From Pseudomonas helleri (GTDB lineage Bacteria > Pseudomonadota > Gammaproteobacteria > Pseudomonadales > Pseudomonadaceae), in NCBI RefSeq assembly GCF_001043025.1, contig NZ_JYLD01000007.1:248001-312000 (forward strand): a stretch of 64,000 nt of DNA, given 5' to 3'. Positions 26,501 to 35,524 of the stretch are shown here, one piece after another. The notes beneath the pieces were generated by a model. The model had not been told where the DNA came from and made no database searches. It was given only the letters and a program-made list of their open reading frames with translations. Made by a program: the position numbers and the translations under genes. Position 1 is the first letter of the stretch. Every line of letters begins with the position of its first letter.

Positions 26501-28936
26501 TTAGAAATCCCAGCGCGTGCTCACCATCACGTTGCGCGGATCACCGTAATACGACGAGTTGTAGAAGCCGATGTTGGTGTAATACGACTTGTCGAACACG
26601 TTGTTCAGGTTGACCGTGGCCGAGAGGTTTTTGCTGATCTGGTAGCGCGCCATCAGGTCCACCAGCCAGTACGGGTCTTGGGAAAACTTCTCTACGGTGC
26701 CGCCCTTGTTCCAGTTGGTCAGCATTTGCCAGCCCGTGCCTTGCCAGCGTACGCCACCGCCCAGGGTGAGCTTGTCCCAGTCGCCGGTCAGCTTGTAACT
26801 GGTGTACAGGTTGATCTGGTCTTCAGGCTCCCAGGTAGACACCTTCTTGCCGCCTTTTTCGCGGCTGACCTTGTGCGTGTAGCCCGCTTGCAGTTGCCAG
26901 CCGGGCAGCAGTTCGCCCGAGATTTCTGCTTCGTAACCTTTGGTCGTGGCCTTGATGCCCTTGTAGGCGTACTCGATGTCCGGGTTGGTCGGGTTCGCGT
27001 TGTAGGCGGTGTCGTCTTCCGGGCGGTTGTCCTGGTGCACTTCGAAGTAGGCCAGGCTTGAATTCAGTCGCCCGTCGAAGAACTCGCCCTTTAAGCCGAT
27101 CTCGTAGTTGGTGCCTTCATCGGGCTCAAGCATTTTGTTGTCGCGGTTGCGGTAATACGACTGCGGCAAGAAGATTTCGGTGTAGCTGGCGTAGGCCGAG
27201 ATGTTTTGATTGATGTCATAAATCAACCCCGCATACGGCAACACCTTGCCCGTGTCCTTGGCCTGGCTGGTGCCGGTGAGGGTGTAGTCGGCCACGCGGG
27301 TACCGAGCATCAGGGTCAGGTCATCGGTAAGGCTGAAGCGGCCGGTGATGTAGGTGCCGGTCTGACGGGTAGTTTCGTCGTTTCGCGAGGTCACGTTGCC
27401 CCAGTCCGGCTCATACGCATCGCCTTTCCAGTTGTAGTAGTCGTACATGCTTTTAAACTGGATGGCGCTGGTGTAGTCGTTGCCGGTCCAGTGCGAGCGC
27501 GATACCGAACCGCCAACCACCAGTTCATGCTCGCGGCCCAGGAACTCGAACGGGCCGGTGGCGTAGATGTCGCCGCTGTCGCTGACGTATTCGCCGGTAT
27601 ATTTGCGCGCCAGCAGTCGTGCTTCGCCGGTTTCTAAGTTGGGGAACAGCAAAGCGCCCAGCGGGGCGTTATAGCCGTTGATCTGGTGGTTGTACTGGGC
27701 TTTGGCGACCCAGCCGTTGTCAAAACTGTGTTCGAGGGTGGCGAAAGCGGTGCGCGTGTATTGCTTCCAGCTGCTCCACTTGGCGCCGTTGTTGAACGAG
27801 CGCGGGGTGCTGATGCGTTCACCGGCGGAGTTGAACAATGAGGCGCTGCCTGACCAACTGGAGCCTTTGGGGTTGTTGTCCTGATAATCGGCGCCGAGGG
27901 TGAGCAGGGTGTCTGGGTCCAGATCAATCTCAAGAATCCCGTAATAGACCTCACTGTCGCGTTTGTAGTGGTCCATGAACGAGTGTTTGTCCTGGTAGGC
28001 CGCCACGGCCCGGCCCCGCACATTGCCGCTTTCGGTCAGTGGCCCGCTGACGTCGATTTCCGAGCGGTAGTTGTCCCACGAGCCGGCGCCGACATCGATG
28101 TGGGCCTTGAACTCGCGGGTGGGTTTTTTACGCACCATGTTGATGGTGCCGCCGGGGCCGCCAGCGCCGGTGAGCAAGCCCGTTGCGCCCTTGAGGATTT
28201 CTACCCGGTCGTAAATCGCGGTGTCGGTAAGGGTGTGCCCGGCGGAGTATTGCGGGTCTTGCAGGATCGGGATGCCGTCGTATTGGAAGTTCTTGATCGC
28301 AAAGCCGCGCGAGTAATAGCTGGTGCGGTCACTGTCATAGGTGGCCACGGTGATGCCGGGGGTATGGCGCATCACGTCATCAATCGAGGTGAGGCCAAAA
28401 TCGTCCATCGCCTGGCGTGTGACAACCGAGATCGACTGCGGGGTTTCGCGGGGTGTCAGCACCATGCGCGTAGCCGTGGCGATGCTGCCGGGGGTGTAGG
28501 AGCCCGAGCCTTCTGTGATGGTGCCCAACTGGTTGGCGCTGACCTGGGTTGCGCCCAATTCCAGCGCGCCACCCGCTGCAGGCAAGGCGTCAAGCATGTA
28601 ACCGTTAGTGCTTTTGACCACGGTGTAGCCGCTGCCGTGCAGCAGTGTTTCAAAGCCGCTTTGTTCGTTGTAGACCCCATGCAGACCGGGTGTGGTCAGC
28701 CCTTCAAGGTTGTGCGATTGAAAAATGATCGCCACGCCCGCCTGTTGCGCGAAGCGATTCAAGGCGCTGCTCAGCGGTCCGGCAGGAATATCGTAAGTCT
28801 GCACGGCCGTTTGCGCCTGGGCGATCGAGGTGCTCAACACGCCGGCCGCCGACGCCACAATCAAATGAATGGCCAGTGTCAGCGGCTTGCAGGCCTGAGG
28901 GCGAAAACGCCCGCGATGAAGGGAGGAGGTCAGCAT
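26501..28936 (-). CDS. TonB-dependent ferrisiderophore receptor with signalling domain
   Basis: This 811-residue outer-membrane receptor has a signal peptide ending at about residue 42 (IAQAQT). A secretin/TonB short N-terminal (STN) signalling domain covers about 45-120 (YDIPAGPLSSALNRFAQQAG). The plug (about 160-280) contains TPRETPQSISVVTRQAMDD and GLLTGAGGPGGTINMVRKKP. A 22-strand barrel ends in VSTRWDF with C-terminal Phe. The STN domain and the FecR/FecI pair directly upstream show it is a trans-envelope signalling receptor of the FpvA/FoxA/FiuA class. The siderophore cannot be named from sequence alone. A Fur-box-like site is at 29002-29019. Confidence 0.93.
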   Translation of the reverse strand: MLTSSLHRGRFRPQACKPLTLAIHLIVASAAGVLSTSIAQAQTAVQTYDIPAGPLSSALNRFAQQAGVAIIFQSHNLEGLTTPGLHGVYNEQSGFETLLHGSGYTVVKSTNGYMLDALPAAGGALELGATQVSANQLGTITEGSGSYTPGSIATATRMVLTPRETPQSISVVTRQAMDDFGLTSIDDVMRHTPGITVATYDSDRTSYYSRGFAIKNFQYDGIPILQDPQYSAGHTLTDTAIYDRVEILKGATGLLTGAGGPGGTINMVRKKPTREFKAHIDVGAGSWDNYRSEIDVSGPLTESGNVRGRAVAAYQDKHSFMDHYKRDSEVYYGILEIDLDPDTLLTLGADYQDNNPKGSSWSGSASLFNSAGERISTPRSFNNGAKWSSWKQYTRTAFATLEHSFDNGWVAKAQYNHQINGYNAPLGALLFPNLETGEARLLARKYTGEYVSDSGDIYATGPFEFLGREHELVVGGSVSRSHWTGNDYTSAIQFKSMYDYYNWKGDAYEPDWGNVTSRNDETTRQTGTYITGRFSLTDDLTLMLGTRVADYTLTGTSQAKDTGKVLPYAGLIYDINQNISAYASYTEIFLPQSYYRNRDNKMLEPDEGTNYEIGLKGEFFDGRLNSSLAYFEVHQDNRPEDDTAYNANPTNPDIEYAYKGIKATTKGYEAEISGELLPGWQLQAGYTHKVSREKGGKKVSTWEPEDQINLYTSYKLTGDWDKLTLGGGVRWQGTGWQMLTNWNKGGTVEKFSQDPYWLVDLMARYQISKNLSATVNLNNVFDKSYYTNIGFYNSSYYGDPRNVMVSTRWDF

Positions 28937-29001
28937 GGAGAACGCAATCCTTTATGGGTCTGTATACCTTCCTTGACGGCTGACGCTGAAAAAGCGGAAC
29001 G

Positions 29002-29019
29002 AATGCGAATTATTATTTT
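29002..29019 (-). promoter_or_regulatory. Possible Fur box before the receptor gene
   Basis: AATGCGAATTATTATTTT resembles the interrupted ATAAT/ATTAT pattern of Pseudomonas Fur sites and overlaps the fecR stop codon. The receptor gene itself may be driven by the FecI-type sigma factor. Confidence 0.4.
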
Positions 29020-29999
29020 TTAGGCTGCGGCAATTGGCTGATCACAATCAGCCACGGGGTATAGGTTTTGATGCTCAACGGCAGGGTCTCGGCGATCAAT
29101 TGCAGCGCCCGGTCGGTGTCATCCAGCGGCAGCACGGCCGTCACGCGCAAGTCGGCCAAGGCGTTGCGATCAAACTGCAGATGGCCGCGGCGATGGCGCG
29201 CTATCTCATCCAGCACCTGATCCAGCGGCTGGTTTTCGACCACCAACTGATGGCGGCGCCAGGCTTCATTGATGCTGGCGGGGTCTACGGTGCCAGACAG
29301 TTTTACCGCGTCGCGGCTGATCAACGCCTTTGAGCCGGCGCCCACTTCCAGGGTTTGTTGCTCGTTGGCACTTTGCGCCGCCACCCGCGACTGCAGCATG
29401 CTCAGCACGGTGGTGTCTGCCAGATGATTGACCACAAAACGGGTGCCCAGGGCGCGCATGGTGCCCTGCGCGGTCTGCACGATAAAGGGTCGTGAACGGT
29501 CATGCGCCACCTCGACCAGAATTTCGCCCTGGAGCAATTCGATCCGTCGCTCCGTGCTGTTGAAGTGCACGTTGACGGCACTGGCACCGCTGAGGGTGAG
29601 GGTGGAGTCGTCCGCCAGGTGCAGGGTCTTCCAGTCGTTGGGCCCGGTGCTGATATCGGCCAGCCAGCGTTCGGGGTACTGGCTTTTTAGCGTCAGAGTC
29701 ACGGGCAAGGCCAGGCATGCAGCAATCAGCACAACACGCAGTATGTGCTTGCGCGGGGCCGTGGGTTTACGCCCGGTAAAGGCGGCATTCAACGCGGCCT
29801 TTGCTGGGGCCGACTGTTCGCGCAGCGATTGCAGGCGGCTGATGGCATCTTGCATGCGCTGGGCGGCGGCTGCATGTTGCGGGCTCTGCTGCTTCCAGCA
29901 CTCGAACTCAAGACGCGCCGCGTCGCTGAAGCCTTCTTCGTGCAGGCGCAGCATCCACTCGGCCGCTTGCTCATCAATGATCTGGCGGGGCGCTGGCAT
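29013..29999 (-). CDS. FecR-family anti-sigma regulator
   Basis: This 328-residue inner-membrane protein has the cytoplasmic N-terminal domain of FecR (DEQAAEWMLRLHEEGFSDAARLEFECW, with the conserved Trp residues) and one membrane helix at about residues 85-101. The periplasmic part contains the FecR motif TAQGTMRALGTRFVVN and a C-terminal STN-like domain (about 255-325). It relays occupancy of the downstream receptor to the sigma factor encoded just upstream, and its start shares one base with that gene's stop (TGATG). Confidence 0.92.
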   Translation of the reverse strand: MPAPRQIIDEQAAEWMLRLHEEGFSDAARLEFECWKQQSPQHAAAAQRMQDAISRLQSLREQSAPAKAALNAAFTGRKPTAPRKHILRVVLIAACLALPVTLTLKSQYPERWLADISTGPNDWKTLHLADDSTLTLSGASAVNVHFNSTERRIELLQGEILVEVAHDRSRPFIVQTAQGTMRALGTRFVVNHLADTTVLSMLQSRVAAQSANEQQTLEVGAGSKALISRDAVKLSGTVDPASINEAWRRHQLVVENQPLDQVLDEIARHRRGHLQFDRNALADLRVTAVLPLDDTDRALQLIAETLPLSIKTYTPWLIVISQLPQPKK

Positions 30000-30517
30000 C
30001 AGGTGTCCAGGCTATGGCTGCAATGCAGCAAGGCTTGAATCAGGTATTTGCGCACAGTGCGGTCGGACAACCCCAGTTGGCGGGCGATCTCGCTTTGGGT
30101 CAGGCCGTCGAGGTAATACAAGACAAACGCCTGGCGGACGTTGTCGTGCAGACCTTCGAGCATAAAGGCGATGTGTTCAAGGGCTTCGAGGGTGCTGAGG
30201 ATGTGTTCGGGGGACTGATAGCCTTCCAGTGCCTCGGCGGTCAGGGCCAGCTCTTGCAGGTAAGCGTTTTCGATGTGTTTGCGGCGCACTTGATCGATGA
30301 TCAGCCGACGGGCGGTGGTGCTCAAAAACGCTCGCGGCTCGCGCAGGGAGGCCACCGACTCACGGGCATTGAGAATTCGGGCGAAGGTGTCCTGAGCCAG
30401 ATCGGCAGCATTGTGCGCACAGCCGAGTTTTCGGCGCAGCCAGCCAAACAGCCAGCCGTGATGTTCGCAGTACAGGTCTGAAATCGCGGCCTGGAACGGA
30501 GGTTCACCCGAAGACAT
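29999..30517 (-). CDS. FecI-type ECF sigma factor
   Basis: This 172-residue iron-starvation sigma factor has region 2 (about residues 15-80: NAADLAQDTFARIL, PRAFLSTTARRLIIDQVRR) and region 4 (about 110-165: RQAFVLYYLDGLTQSEIARQLGLSDRTVRKYLIQAL) with its helix-turn-helix. It should direct transcription of the receptor gene when FecR signals ligand. A Fur-box-like sequence lies just upstream at 30540-30558, consistent with iron repression. It heads the cluster sigma, anti-sigma, receptor. Confidence 0.94.
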   Translation of the reverse strand: MSSGEPPFQAAISDLYCEHHGWLFGWLRRKLGCAHNAADLAQDTFARILNARESVASLREPRAFLSTTARRLIIDQVRRKHIENAYLQELALTAEALEGYQSPEHILSTLEALEHIAFMLEGLHDNVRQAFVLYYLDGLTQSEIARQLGLSDRTVRKYLIQALLHCSHSLDT

Positions 30518-30539
30518 AGAATATTACTCAAACGTTATT

Positions 30540-30558
30540 GAGAATTATTGCTAATTCT
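30540..30558 (-). promoter_or_regulatory. Fur box candidate upstream of the sigma factor gene
   Basis: GAGAATTATTGCTAATTCT, 23 nt upstream of the start codon, resembles the 19-bp Fur consensus and is nearly palindromic (AGAATTA / TAATTCT). Confidence 0.6.
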
Positions 30559-30598
30559 GAACGTAAGTTCGGGGTAAACGCAAGCGGGCGAAACAACT

Positions 30599-30664
30599 GT
30601 ACGAGCGAGCTTGTCTCGCGATCTTTTGATCTTTAAAAGATCGCGAGACAAGCTCGCTCCTACA
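30599..30664. repeat. REP inverted pair, type A (symmetric)
   Basis: tgtacgagcgagcttgtctcg and its complement, meeting at a loop near gatctttaaa. This copy has no C/T asymmetry, so both strands fold equally well. It lies directly downstream of cysH (stop at 30676, minus strand) and upstream of the sigma factor gene. Confidence 0.88.
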
Positions 30665-30675
30665 GGGTGGGGGGG

Positions 30676-31410
30676 TTAGTGCTTGGCGATCAGGTTGCCG
30701 GCGTGCAGGCCGCATTCCTTTTGCGTCGCTTCTTCCCACCACCAGCGGCCTTCGCGTTCGTGCTGGTTTGGCAGGACCGGGCGGGTGCAAGGCTCACAGC
30801 CAATGCTGATGTAACCGCGCTCATGCAGGCTGTTGTACGGCAGCTCGAGCATGCGGATGTAGCCCCAGACTTCCTCGCTGGTCATTTGCGCCAGCGGGTT
30901 GAATTTGTACAGCGGGCGCTCCGGCGTCGAGAACGCACCGTCGATTTCCAGTGCCGCGACCTGGCTGCGGGTGCCAGGGCTTTGGTCACGGCGCTGGCCG
31001 GTCGCCCAGGCTTTAACAGTCGACAGTTTGCGACGCAGGGGTTCGATCTTGCGCACGCCGCAGCACTCGCCGTGGCCGTCTTTGTAAAAGCTGAACAAGC
31101 CTTTTTCTTTGACGAACGGTTCCAGTTTGGTCTGGTCCGGCGAGATCAGCTCGATCTGGATCTTGTAGTGGTCGCGCACCTGTTCAATAAAGCGATAGGT
31201 CTCAGGGTGCAGGCGCCCGGTGTCGAGGCTGAACACTTTGACGTTCTTGTTGAGCTTCCAGGCCATGTCCACCAGCACCACGTCTTCGGCGCCGCTGAAC
31301 GAGATCCAGAGTTCGTCGCCAAAATGTTCAAAGGCGAGTTTGAGAATGTCCTGCGGGGACTTGCTGGCGTATGTCGCGGCTGTTTGCGCAACGTCGAACG
31401 GATGGCTCAT
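30676..31410 (-). CDS. cysH: Assimilatory adenylylsulfate (APS) reductase, [4Fe-4S] type
   Basis: This 244-residue enzyme reduces APS (or PAPS) to sulfite. The nucleotide-binding part contains [20 protein letters not shown] and [14 protein letters not shown]. The four iron-sulfur cysteines are present as a Cys116-Cys117 pair ([15 protein letters not shown]) and Cys205/Cys208 ([11 protein letters not shown]). The pair distinguishes the APS reductases of Pseudomonas from the PAPS reductase of E. coli. The catalytic C-terminal ECG motif is present as KECGLHAG near the end. It stands alone, not with other cys genes. Confidence 0.95.
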   Translation of the reverse strand: MSHPFDVAQTAATYASKSPQDILKLAFEHFGDELWISFSGAEDVVLVDMAWKLNKNVKVFSLDTGRLHPETYRFIEQVRDHYKIQIELISPDQTKLEPFVKEKGLFSFYKDGHGECCGVRKIEPLRRKLSTVKAWATGQRRDQSPGTRSQVAALEIDGAFSTPERPLYKFNPLAQMTSEEVWGYIRMLELPYNSLHERGYISIGCEPCTRPVLPNQHEREGRWWWEEATQKECGLHAGNLIAKH

Positions 31411-31479
31411 CAGGCGGTTTCCTACGGTGAATGGCGCTGGGCGCTCTCTAGTGGGGCGGATGGTAGCAAAAACCGCGCG

Positions 31480-32823
31480 CTACAGGGTTTGCAGCGTGTC
31501 GAGCAGCACCTTCACTTTGGTGATCGATTCTTGATATTCATCGTGCCAGTCAGAGTCGGCAACGATCCCGCCGCCGCCCCAGCAATTGACCCGGCCGTCT
31601 TTGACCAGCAGGCTGCGAATGGCGATTGAGCTGTCCATTTCCCCGCGCACATCCAGGTACAGCAGCGAGCCGCAGTAAATGCTACGCCGGGTGGGTTCCA
31701 GCTCATCAATGATCTGCATGGCGCGAATTTTCGGCGCGCCGGTAATCGAGCCGCCGGGGAAGCTGTCACCGATCAGGTCCAGCGCGTCTTTGCCCGGCGC
31801 CAGTTCACCGACAACGCTGCTCACCAAGTGGTGAACGTTGGGGTAGCTTTCGAGGGCGATCAATTGCGGCACGCTCACCGAGCCGGTGCGGCAGGTGCGG
31901 CCCAGGTCATTGCGTAACAAGTCGACGATCATCAGGTTTTCCGCACGGTCCTTGGTGCTGGCCAGCAGCTCGGCGGCGTTGGCGGCATCTTCTGCCGGAT
32001 TTTGACCCCGTGGGCGCGTGCCTTTGATCGGTCGGGTTTCGACCTGATTCTGGCTGACATGCACAAAGCGCTCGGGCGACAGGCTGAGGATGGCAGTGTC
32101 TTCGGGCAGGCTGACAAAGCCTGAAAACGGCGTCGGGCACGCGTCGCGCAAGGCGCAATAGGCGGCCCACGGGTCGCCCTCGCAGGGGGCGCTGAAACGC
32201 TGGGTGTAATTGACCTGGTAGCAGTCGCCCGCCTGAATGTAGTGCTGGATTTTTTGCAGGGCGTGTTGGTAAAACTCAGCGCTGATGTCGGGCTGCATGG
32301 GGTGTTTGAGCGAGAACGTGCCAGGCTCGCTCTGCGCGGGCTGAGCGAACAGCTCAATCAGGCGCTCGCGTTCGGCCACGGCCAGGCTGGGGTGAAACAC
32401 CAGTTGGCTGGTCGCCGCCTGGTGGTCGCTGACCAGCGCCCAGGCATACAGCCCAAGCCGTGCATCGGGTAAATGCAGGTCGTTGAGCGACTGGGCGGGC
32501 AGGTGTTCAAGCTGGCGGCCGAAGTCATAGCTCAGGTAGCCGATGAGCCCGCCGACAAAAGGCAGCTCATAGGGCGCTGGCAGTTCAGCGTCGCCCAGTT
32601 GTTTTAGCGCATCACGCAGACGTTGCAGAAACCCGCGCCCTGATTCATCCGCACGCACGCTCAACTCTTCGACTGGCCAGGCGCTCAGCAGGTCATAGCG
32701 CCCGCGCTCTGCGACGGGGCGGCCGCTGTCCAGCAACACGGCGCCAGGGGCATGGCGAATCGCCGCAAAATAAACGGCAGGGTTGGGGTGGTAGGGCAGG
32801 GGGTGTACAGAGCAGGTCAACAT
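31480..32823 (-). CDS. pabB: Aminodeoxychorismate synthase component I
   Basis: This 447-residue enzyme makes 4-amino-4-deoxychorismate for folate with PabA. The N-terminal domain (about 1-170) leads into the chorismate-binding domain (about 185-445) with ETRPIKGTRPRGQNPAEDA, the GGSITGAPKIRAMQIIDELE block and YCGSLLYLD, ending GGGGIVADSDWHDEYQE. PIKGT is the PabB/TrpE-type active-site motif. The ATG at 32823 is chosen over a TTG at 32841, which lacks a better ribosome site. It is 69 nt upstream of cysH on the same strand. Confidence 0.93.
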   Translation of the reverse strand: MLTCSVHPLPYHPNPAVYFAAIRHAPGAVLLDSGRPVAERGRYDLLSAWPVEELSVRADESGRGFLQRLRDALKQLGDAELPAPYELPFVGGLIGYLSYDFGRQLEHLPAQSLNDLHLPDARLGLYAWALVSDHQAATSQLVFHPSLAVAERERLIELFAQPAQSEPGTFSLKHPMQPDISAEFYQHALQKIQHYIQAGDCYQVNYTQRFSAPCEGDPWAAYCALRDACPTPFSGFVSLPEDTAILSLSPERFVHVSQNQVETRPIKGTRPRGQNPAEDAANAAELLASTKDRAENLMIVDLLRNDLGRTCRTGSVSVPQLIALESYPNVHHLVSSVVGELAPGKDALDLIGDSFPGGSITGAPKIRAMQIIDELEPTRRSIYCGSLLYLDVRGEMDSSIAIRSLLVKDGRVNCWGGGGIVADSDWHDEYQESITKVKVLLDTLQTL

Positions 32824-32896
32824 GCGACGCCAATCAGCCAACGGAGCGGGGTGCTGATTGTAGTCTCGTGCAGGACGTCAAGGCTATGTCGGAACC

Positions 32897-32982
32897 GTGG
32901 GAGCGGGCTTGCTCGCGATGGAATCACCGCAGTGACTCAGACAAACCGGGTTGTCTGAATCGCGAGCAAGCCCGCTCCCACA
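32897..32982. repeat. REP inverted pair, type B
   Basis: GTGGGAGCGGGCTTGCTCGCGAT and its inverted complement with a core of about 40 nt, between pabB and the ATP-grasp gene, both on the minus strand. Confidence 0.9.
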
Positions 32983-33006
32983 ACATTGTTGCGATCGGAT
33001 CATTCT

Positions 33007-33987
33007 TTATTGCTGGTGAATATGCCCGAACAGCTCTTGGGTAAAGCGCACGCGCTCTTCGGGGGTCTCTTGAATGCCTTTTTCTGCCAGTTCGGCGAGG
33101 TGGGCTTCCACGGCGTGGGTGCGCAGGGTCAGGCCGCAGTTGTTGGCGATCTGGATGTTCAGCCCCGGTCGGGCATTGAGTTCCAGAATCAACGGGCCTT
33201 TGTCCTGGTCGAGCACCATGTCGACGCCGATATAGCCCAGGCCGCATAGCTCATAGCAACCGGCGGCCAGCTTCATGAAGCCGTCCCAGTTGGGCAGTTG
33301 CACGCCGTCCACCGCATTGGTGGTGTCCGGGTGTTTGCTGATGATGCTGTTCAGCCACGTGCCGCGCAGGGTCAGGCCGGTTGCCAGGTCGACACCCACA
33401 CCGATGGCGCCCTGGTGCAGGTTGGCCTTGCCGCCCGATTGGCGGGTCGGCAAGCGCAGCATGGCCATTACCGGGTAGCCCATCAGCACAATAATGCGAA
33501 TGTCCGGTACGCCTTCATAGCTGATGCTTTTGAAGATCTGGTCAGGCGTGACGCGGTACTCGATCAGTGCCCGGTCACGGTGCCCGCCCAGGGAATACAG
33601 GCCGGTGAGGATGCTGGAAATCTGATGTTCGATTTCTTCGTGGCTGATGATCTTGCCCGACACGGTGCGAAAGCGGTCCTCGAACCGGTCAGCGATCACC
33701 AAAATGCCATCGCCGCCCGCGCCTTGTGCGGGCTTGATCACGAAGTCCGAGCGGCCACCGATGATGTCATCGAGTTTCTCGATTTCTTTCTCGGTGGAGA
33801 TCACTCCGTACAACTCCGGCACATCAATGCCGGCGGCAATGGCGCGCTCTTTGGTGATGATCTTGTCATCCACAATCGGGTACAGGCTGCGTTTGTTGTA
33901 CTTGAGTACGTAGTCCGCATTACGCCGATTGATGCCCATGATGCCCTTGGCTTCCAGGGCCTTCCAGGTCTTCCAGAAGCCAAACAT
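33007..33987 (-). CDS. Alpha-L-glutamate ligase-like ATP-grasp protein
   Basis: This 326-residue RimK-related protein has ATP-grasp features: FVIKPAQGAGGDGILVI (about residues 82-98, nucleotide-binding), IEYRVTPDQIFKSISYEGVPDIRIIVL, and the metal-binding LILELNARPGLNIQIANNCG near residue 270. The family is annotated as alpha-L-glutamate ligase-like and is always found with the two genes upstream. It may attach glutamate or another amino acid to an unknown acceptor. Its start overlaps the membrane-protein stop by one base (TGATG), so the stoichiometry is probably coupled. Confidence 0.85.
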   Translation of the reverse strand: MFGFWKTWKALEAKGIMGINRRNADYVLKYNKRSLYPIVDDKIITKERAIAAGIDVPELYGVISTEKEIEKLDDIIGGRSDFVIKPAQGAGGDGILVIADRFEDRFRTVSGKIISHEEIEHQISSILTGLYSLGGHRDRALIEYRVTPDQIFKSISYEGVPDIRIIVLMGYPVMAMLRLPTRQSGGKANLHQGAIGVGVDLATGLTLRGTWLNSIISKHPDTTNAVDGVQLPNWDGFMKLAAGCYELCGLGYIGVDMVLDQDKGPLILELNARPGLNIQIANNCGLTLRTHAVEAHLAELAEKGIQETPEERVRFTQELFGHIHQQ

Positions 33988-35519
33988 CAGGAGTCAGCCT
34001 TCAAGAACGCTTTGAAACGCACCAGCTCGGTCAGGCGGTAGCCGCGATAACGACCCATGGCCAGCATGAAGGCCACCAGAATCAGCAGCACGGCCGGGAA
34101 GGTGAACACGAAGTACACCAGCTCAGGCACGCTCATCACCAGATAAGCCAGGGTGGCGGCAAACAGGGTGCCGATGGCGACTTTCATGGCATGGCCGCCG
34201 CCACGCTCTTCCCAAGTGATCGACAGGCGCTCAATGGTCATGGTCAGAATCACCATCGGGAACAGTGCCACCGACAGCCCGCGTTCAAGGCCCAGTTTAT
34301 GGCTGAACAGGCTGATGGCGGCGATCAGAATTACTACGAACGTCAGCACCACCGACAACCTGGGTAGCATCTGCAACTTCAGATGTTCCAGATAGGAACG
34401 CAGCATCAACCCGAGCGCCGTTATCACCGTAAACAGGATGATGCCGAACTCCAGTTGAGTTTCGCGGAACGCCAGTGCGATCAGTACCGGGGTAAAGGTG
34501 CCGAGGGTTTGCAGGCCGATCAGGTTGCGCAGGACCAGAATCACCAGTACGCCAATCGGGATCATCACCATGATCATGAAGGTCTGCTGGGTTTGCAGCG
34601 GCAAGCCGTACAGCGAGTACTCCAGGAAGTTGGCGTCGGTGTTCTCGTCGGTCAGTTTGGCCAGGCGAATGGCGTTCATTTCGCTGTTGTTGAGGCTGAA
34701 CGTTACGTTGGCTTTTTTGCCGCCATCCATCGTCACCAGCGGCTCGTCGCCGATCCACCAGAGCAGGCGGTCAGACGGCAGGCCTTGCTCGCCCGATTCC
34801 GGGTTGAAGTACAGCCAGTCGTTGCCGTTGAAGCTGCGCAGCCACAGTTCCGGGTTTTGCGGTTGATCGGCGACCAGGCGGATGGTGTGCACGCGCTCCA
34901 TCGGGACGTGGGCAATCGACAGCAGCAATTCAATGATCTGGGCTTTGTGCGGGGTCGACGGATCGCCCGCCAGCAGCAACTTGACGTTGTCATCATTGAG
35001 GTTGTTCACCCGCTTGATGGTTTCGCTGATAAAGGTTTCGACGTCGGCAGAGTGCTGGCGAATCGGTGCAAGCAGGGCTTCGGCGGCGATTTTCTCCGGG
35101 CCGTCGACGGCGATGCTGTCGCGGAATACCGGGCCTTTGACCTTGGTTTTGTCACCCGAATAACGCTTGGTCAGGACCAGGCGGTAGTACAGGGTTTGCT
35201 TGCCGCTGACCCGGCGTGCCGACCAGGTGACCTTGCGGTTGCCGTCGACGCGGTTGACGCTTACCCCGTAGTTGTTCGAGATAAAGCTTTCATTGAGGCT
35301 GACGTAATCGCGGTTAAGCGGCGGGACGAACATCTGGATTTTGACCGGATCTTTGGCGTTGGCCACGAACTCGACTTTGGCGTCGATGTTCCACAGGTCG
35401 TCGGTCGCGTCTTCGGTCACAGGGATGCCGATGACGAAAATCTGGTAGGCGGTAATTGAAACGCCCAACACCAACAGAATGGTGATCAAGATTTTCAGGT
35501 GAAGGGTAAGAGCGCGCAT
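33987..35519 (-). CDS. Inactive transglutaminase fused to seven membrane helices
   Basis: This 510-residue protein has one N-terminal helix (about residues 8-30), then a large periplasmic domain (about 30-300) resembling transglutaminases but annotated in the family as lacking catalysis. A block of about seven helices follows (about 330-500: FMIMVMIPIGVLVILVLRN, IILFTVITALGLML, AISLFSHKLGLERGLSVALF). It sits between the protease-like gene, 5 nt upstream, and the ATP-grasp gene, which it overlaps. A transmembrane sensor or scaffold role is inferred from this architecture. Confidence 0.82.
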   Translation of the reverse strand: MRALTLHLKILITILLVLGVSITAYQIFVIGIPVTEDATDDLWNIDAKVEFVANAKDPVKIQMFVPPLNRDYVSLNESFISNNYGVSVNRVDGNRKVTWSARRVSGKQTLYYRLVLTKRYSGDKTKVKGPVFRDSIAVDGPEKIAAEALLAPIRQHSADVETFISETIKRVNNLNDDNVKLLLAGDPSTPHKAQIIELLLSIAHVPMERVHTIRLVADQPQNPELWLRSFNGNDWLYFNPESGEQGLPSDRLLWWIGDEPLVTMDGGKKANVTFSLNNSEMNAIRLAKLTDENTDANFLEYSLYGLPLQTQQTFMIMVMIPIGVLVILVLRNLIGLQTLGTFTPVLIALAFRETQLEFGIILFTVITALGLMLRSYLEHLKLQMLPRLSVVLTFVVILIAAISLFSHKLGLERGLSVALFPMVILTMTIERLSITWEERGGGHAMKVAIGTLFAATLAYLVMSVPELVYFVFTFPAVLLILVAFMLAMGRYRGYRLTELVRFKAFLKADS

Positions 35520-35524
35520 TTCAA

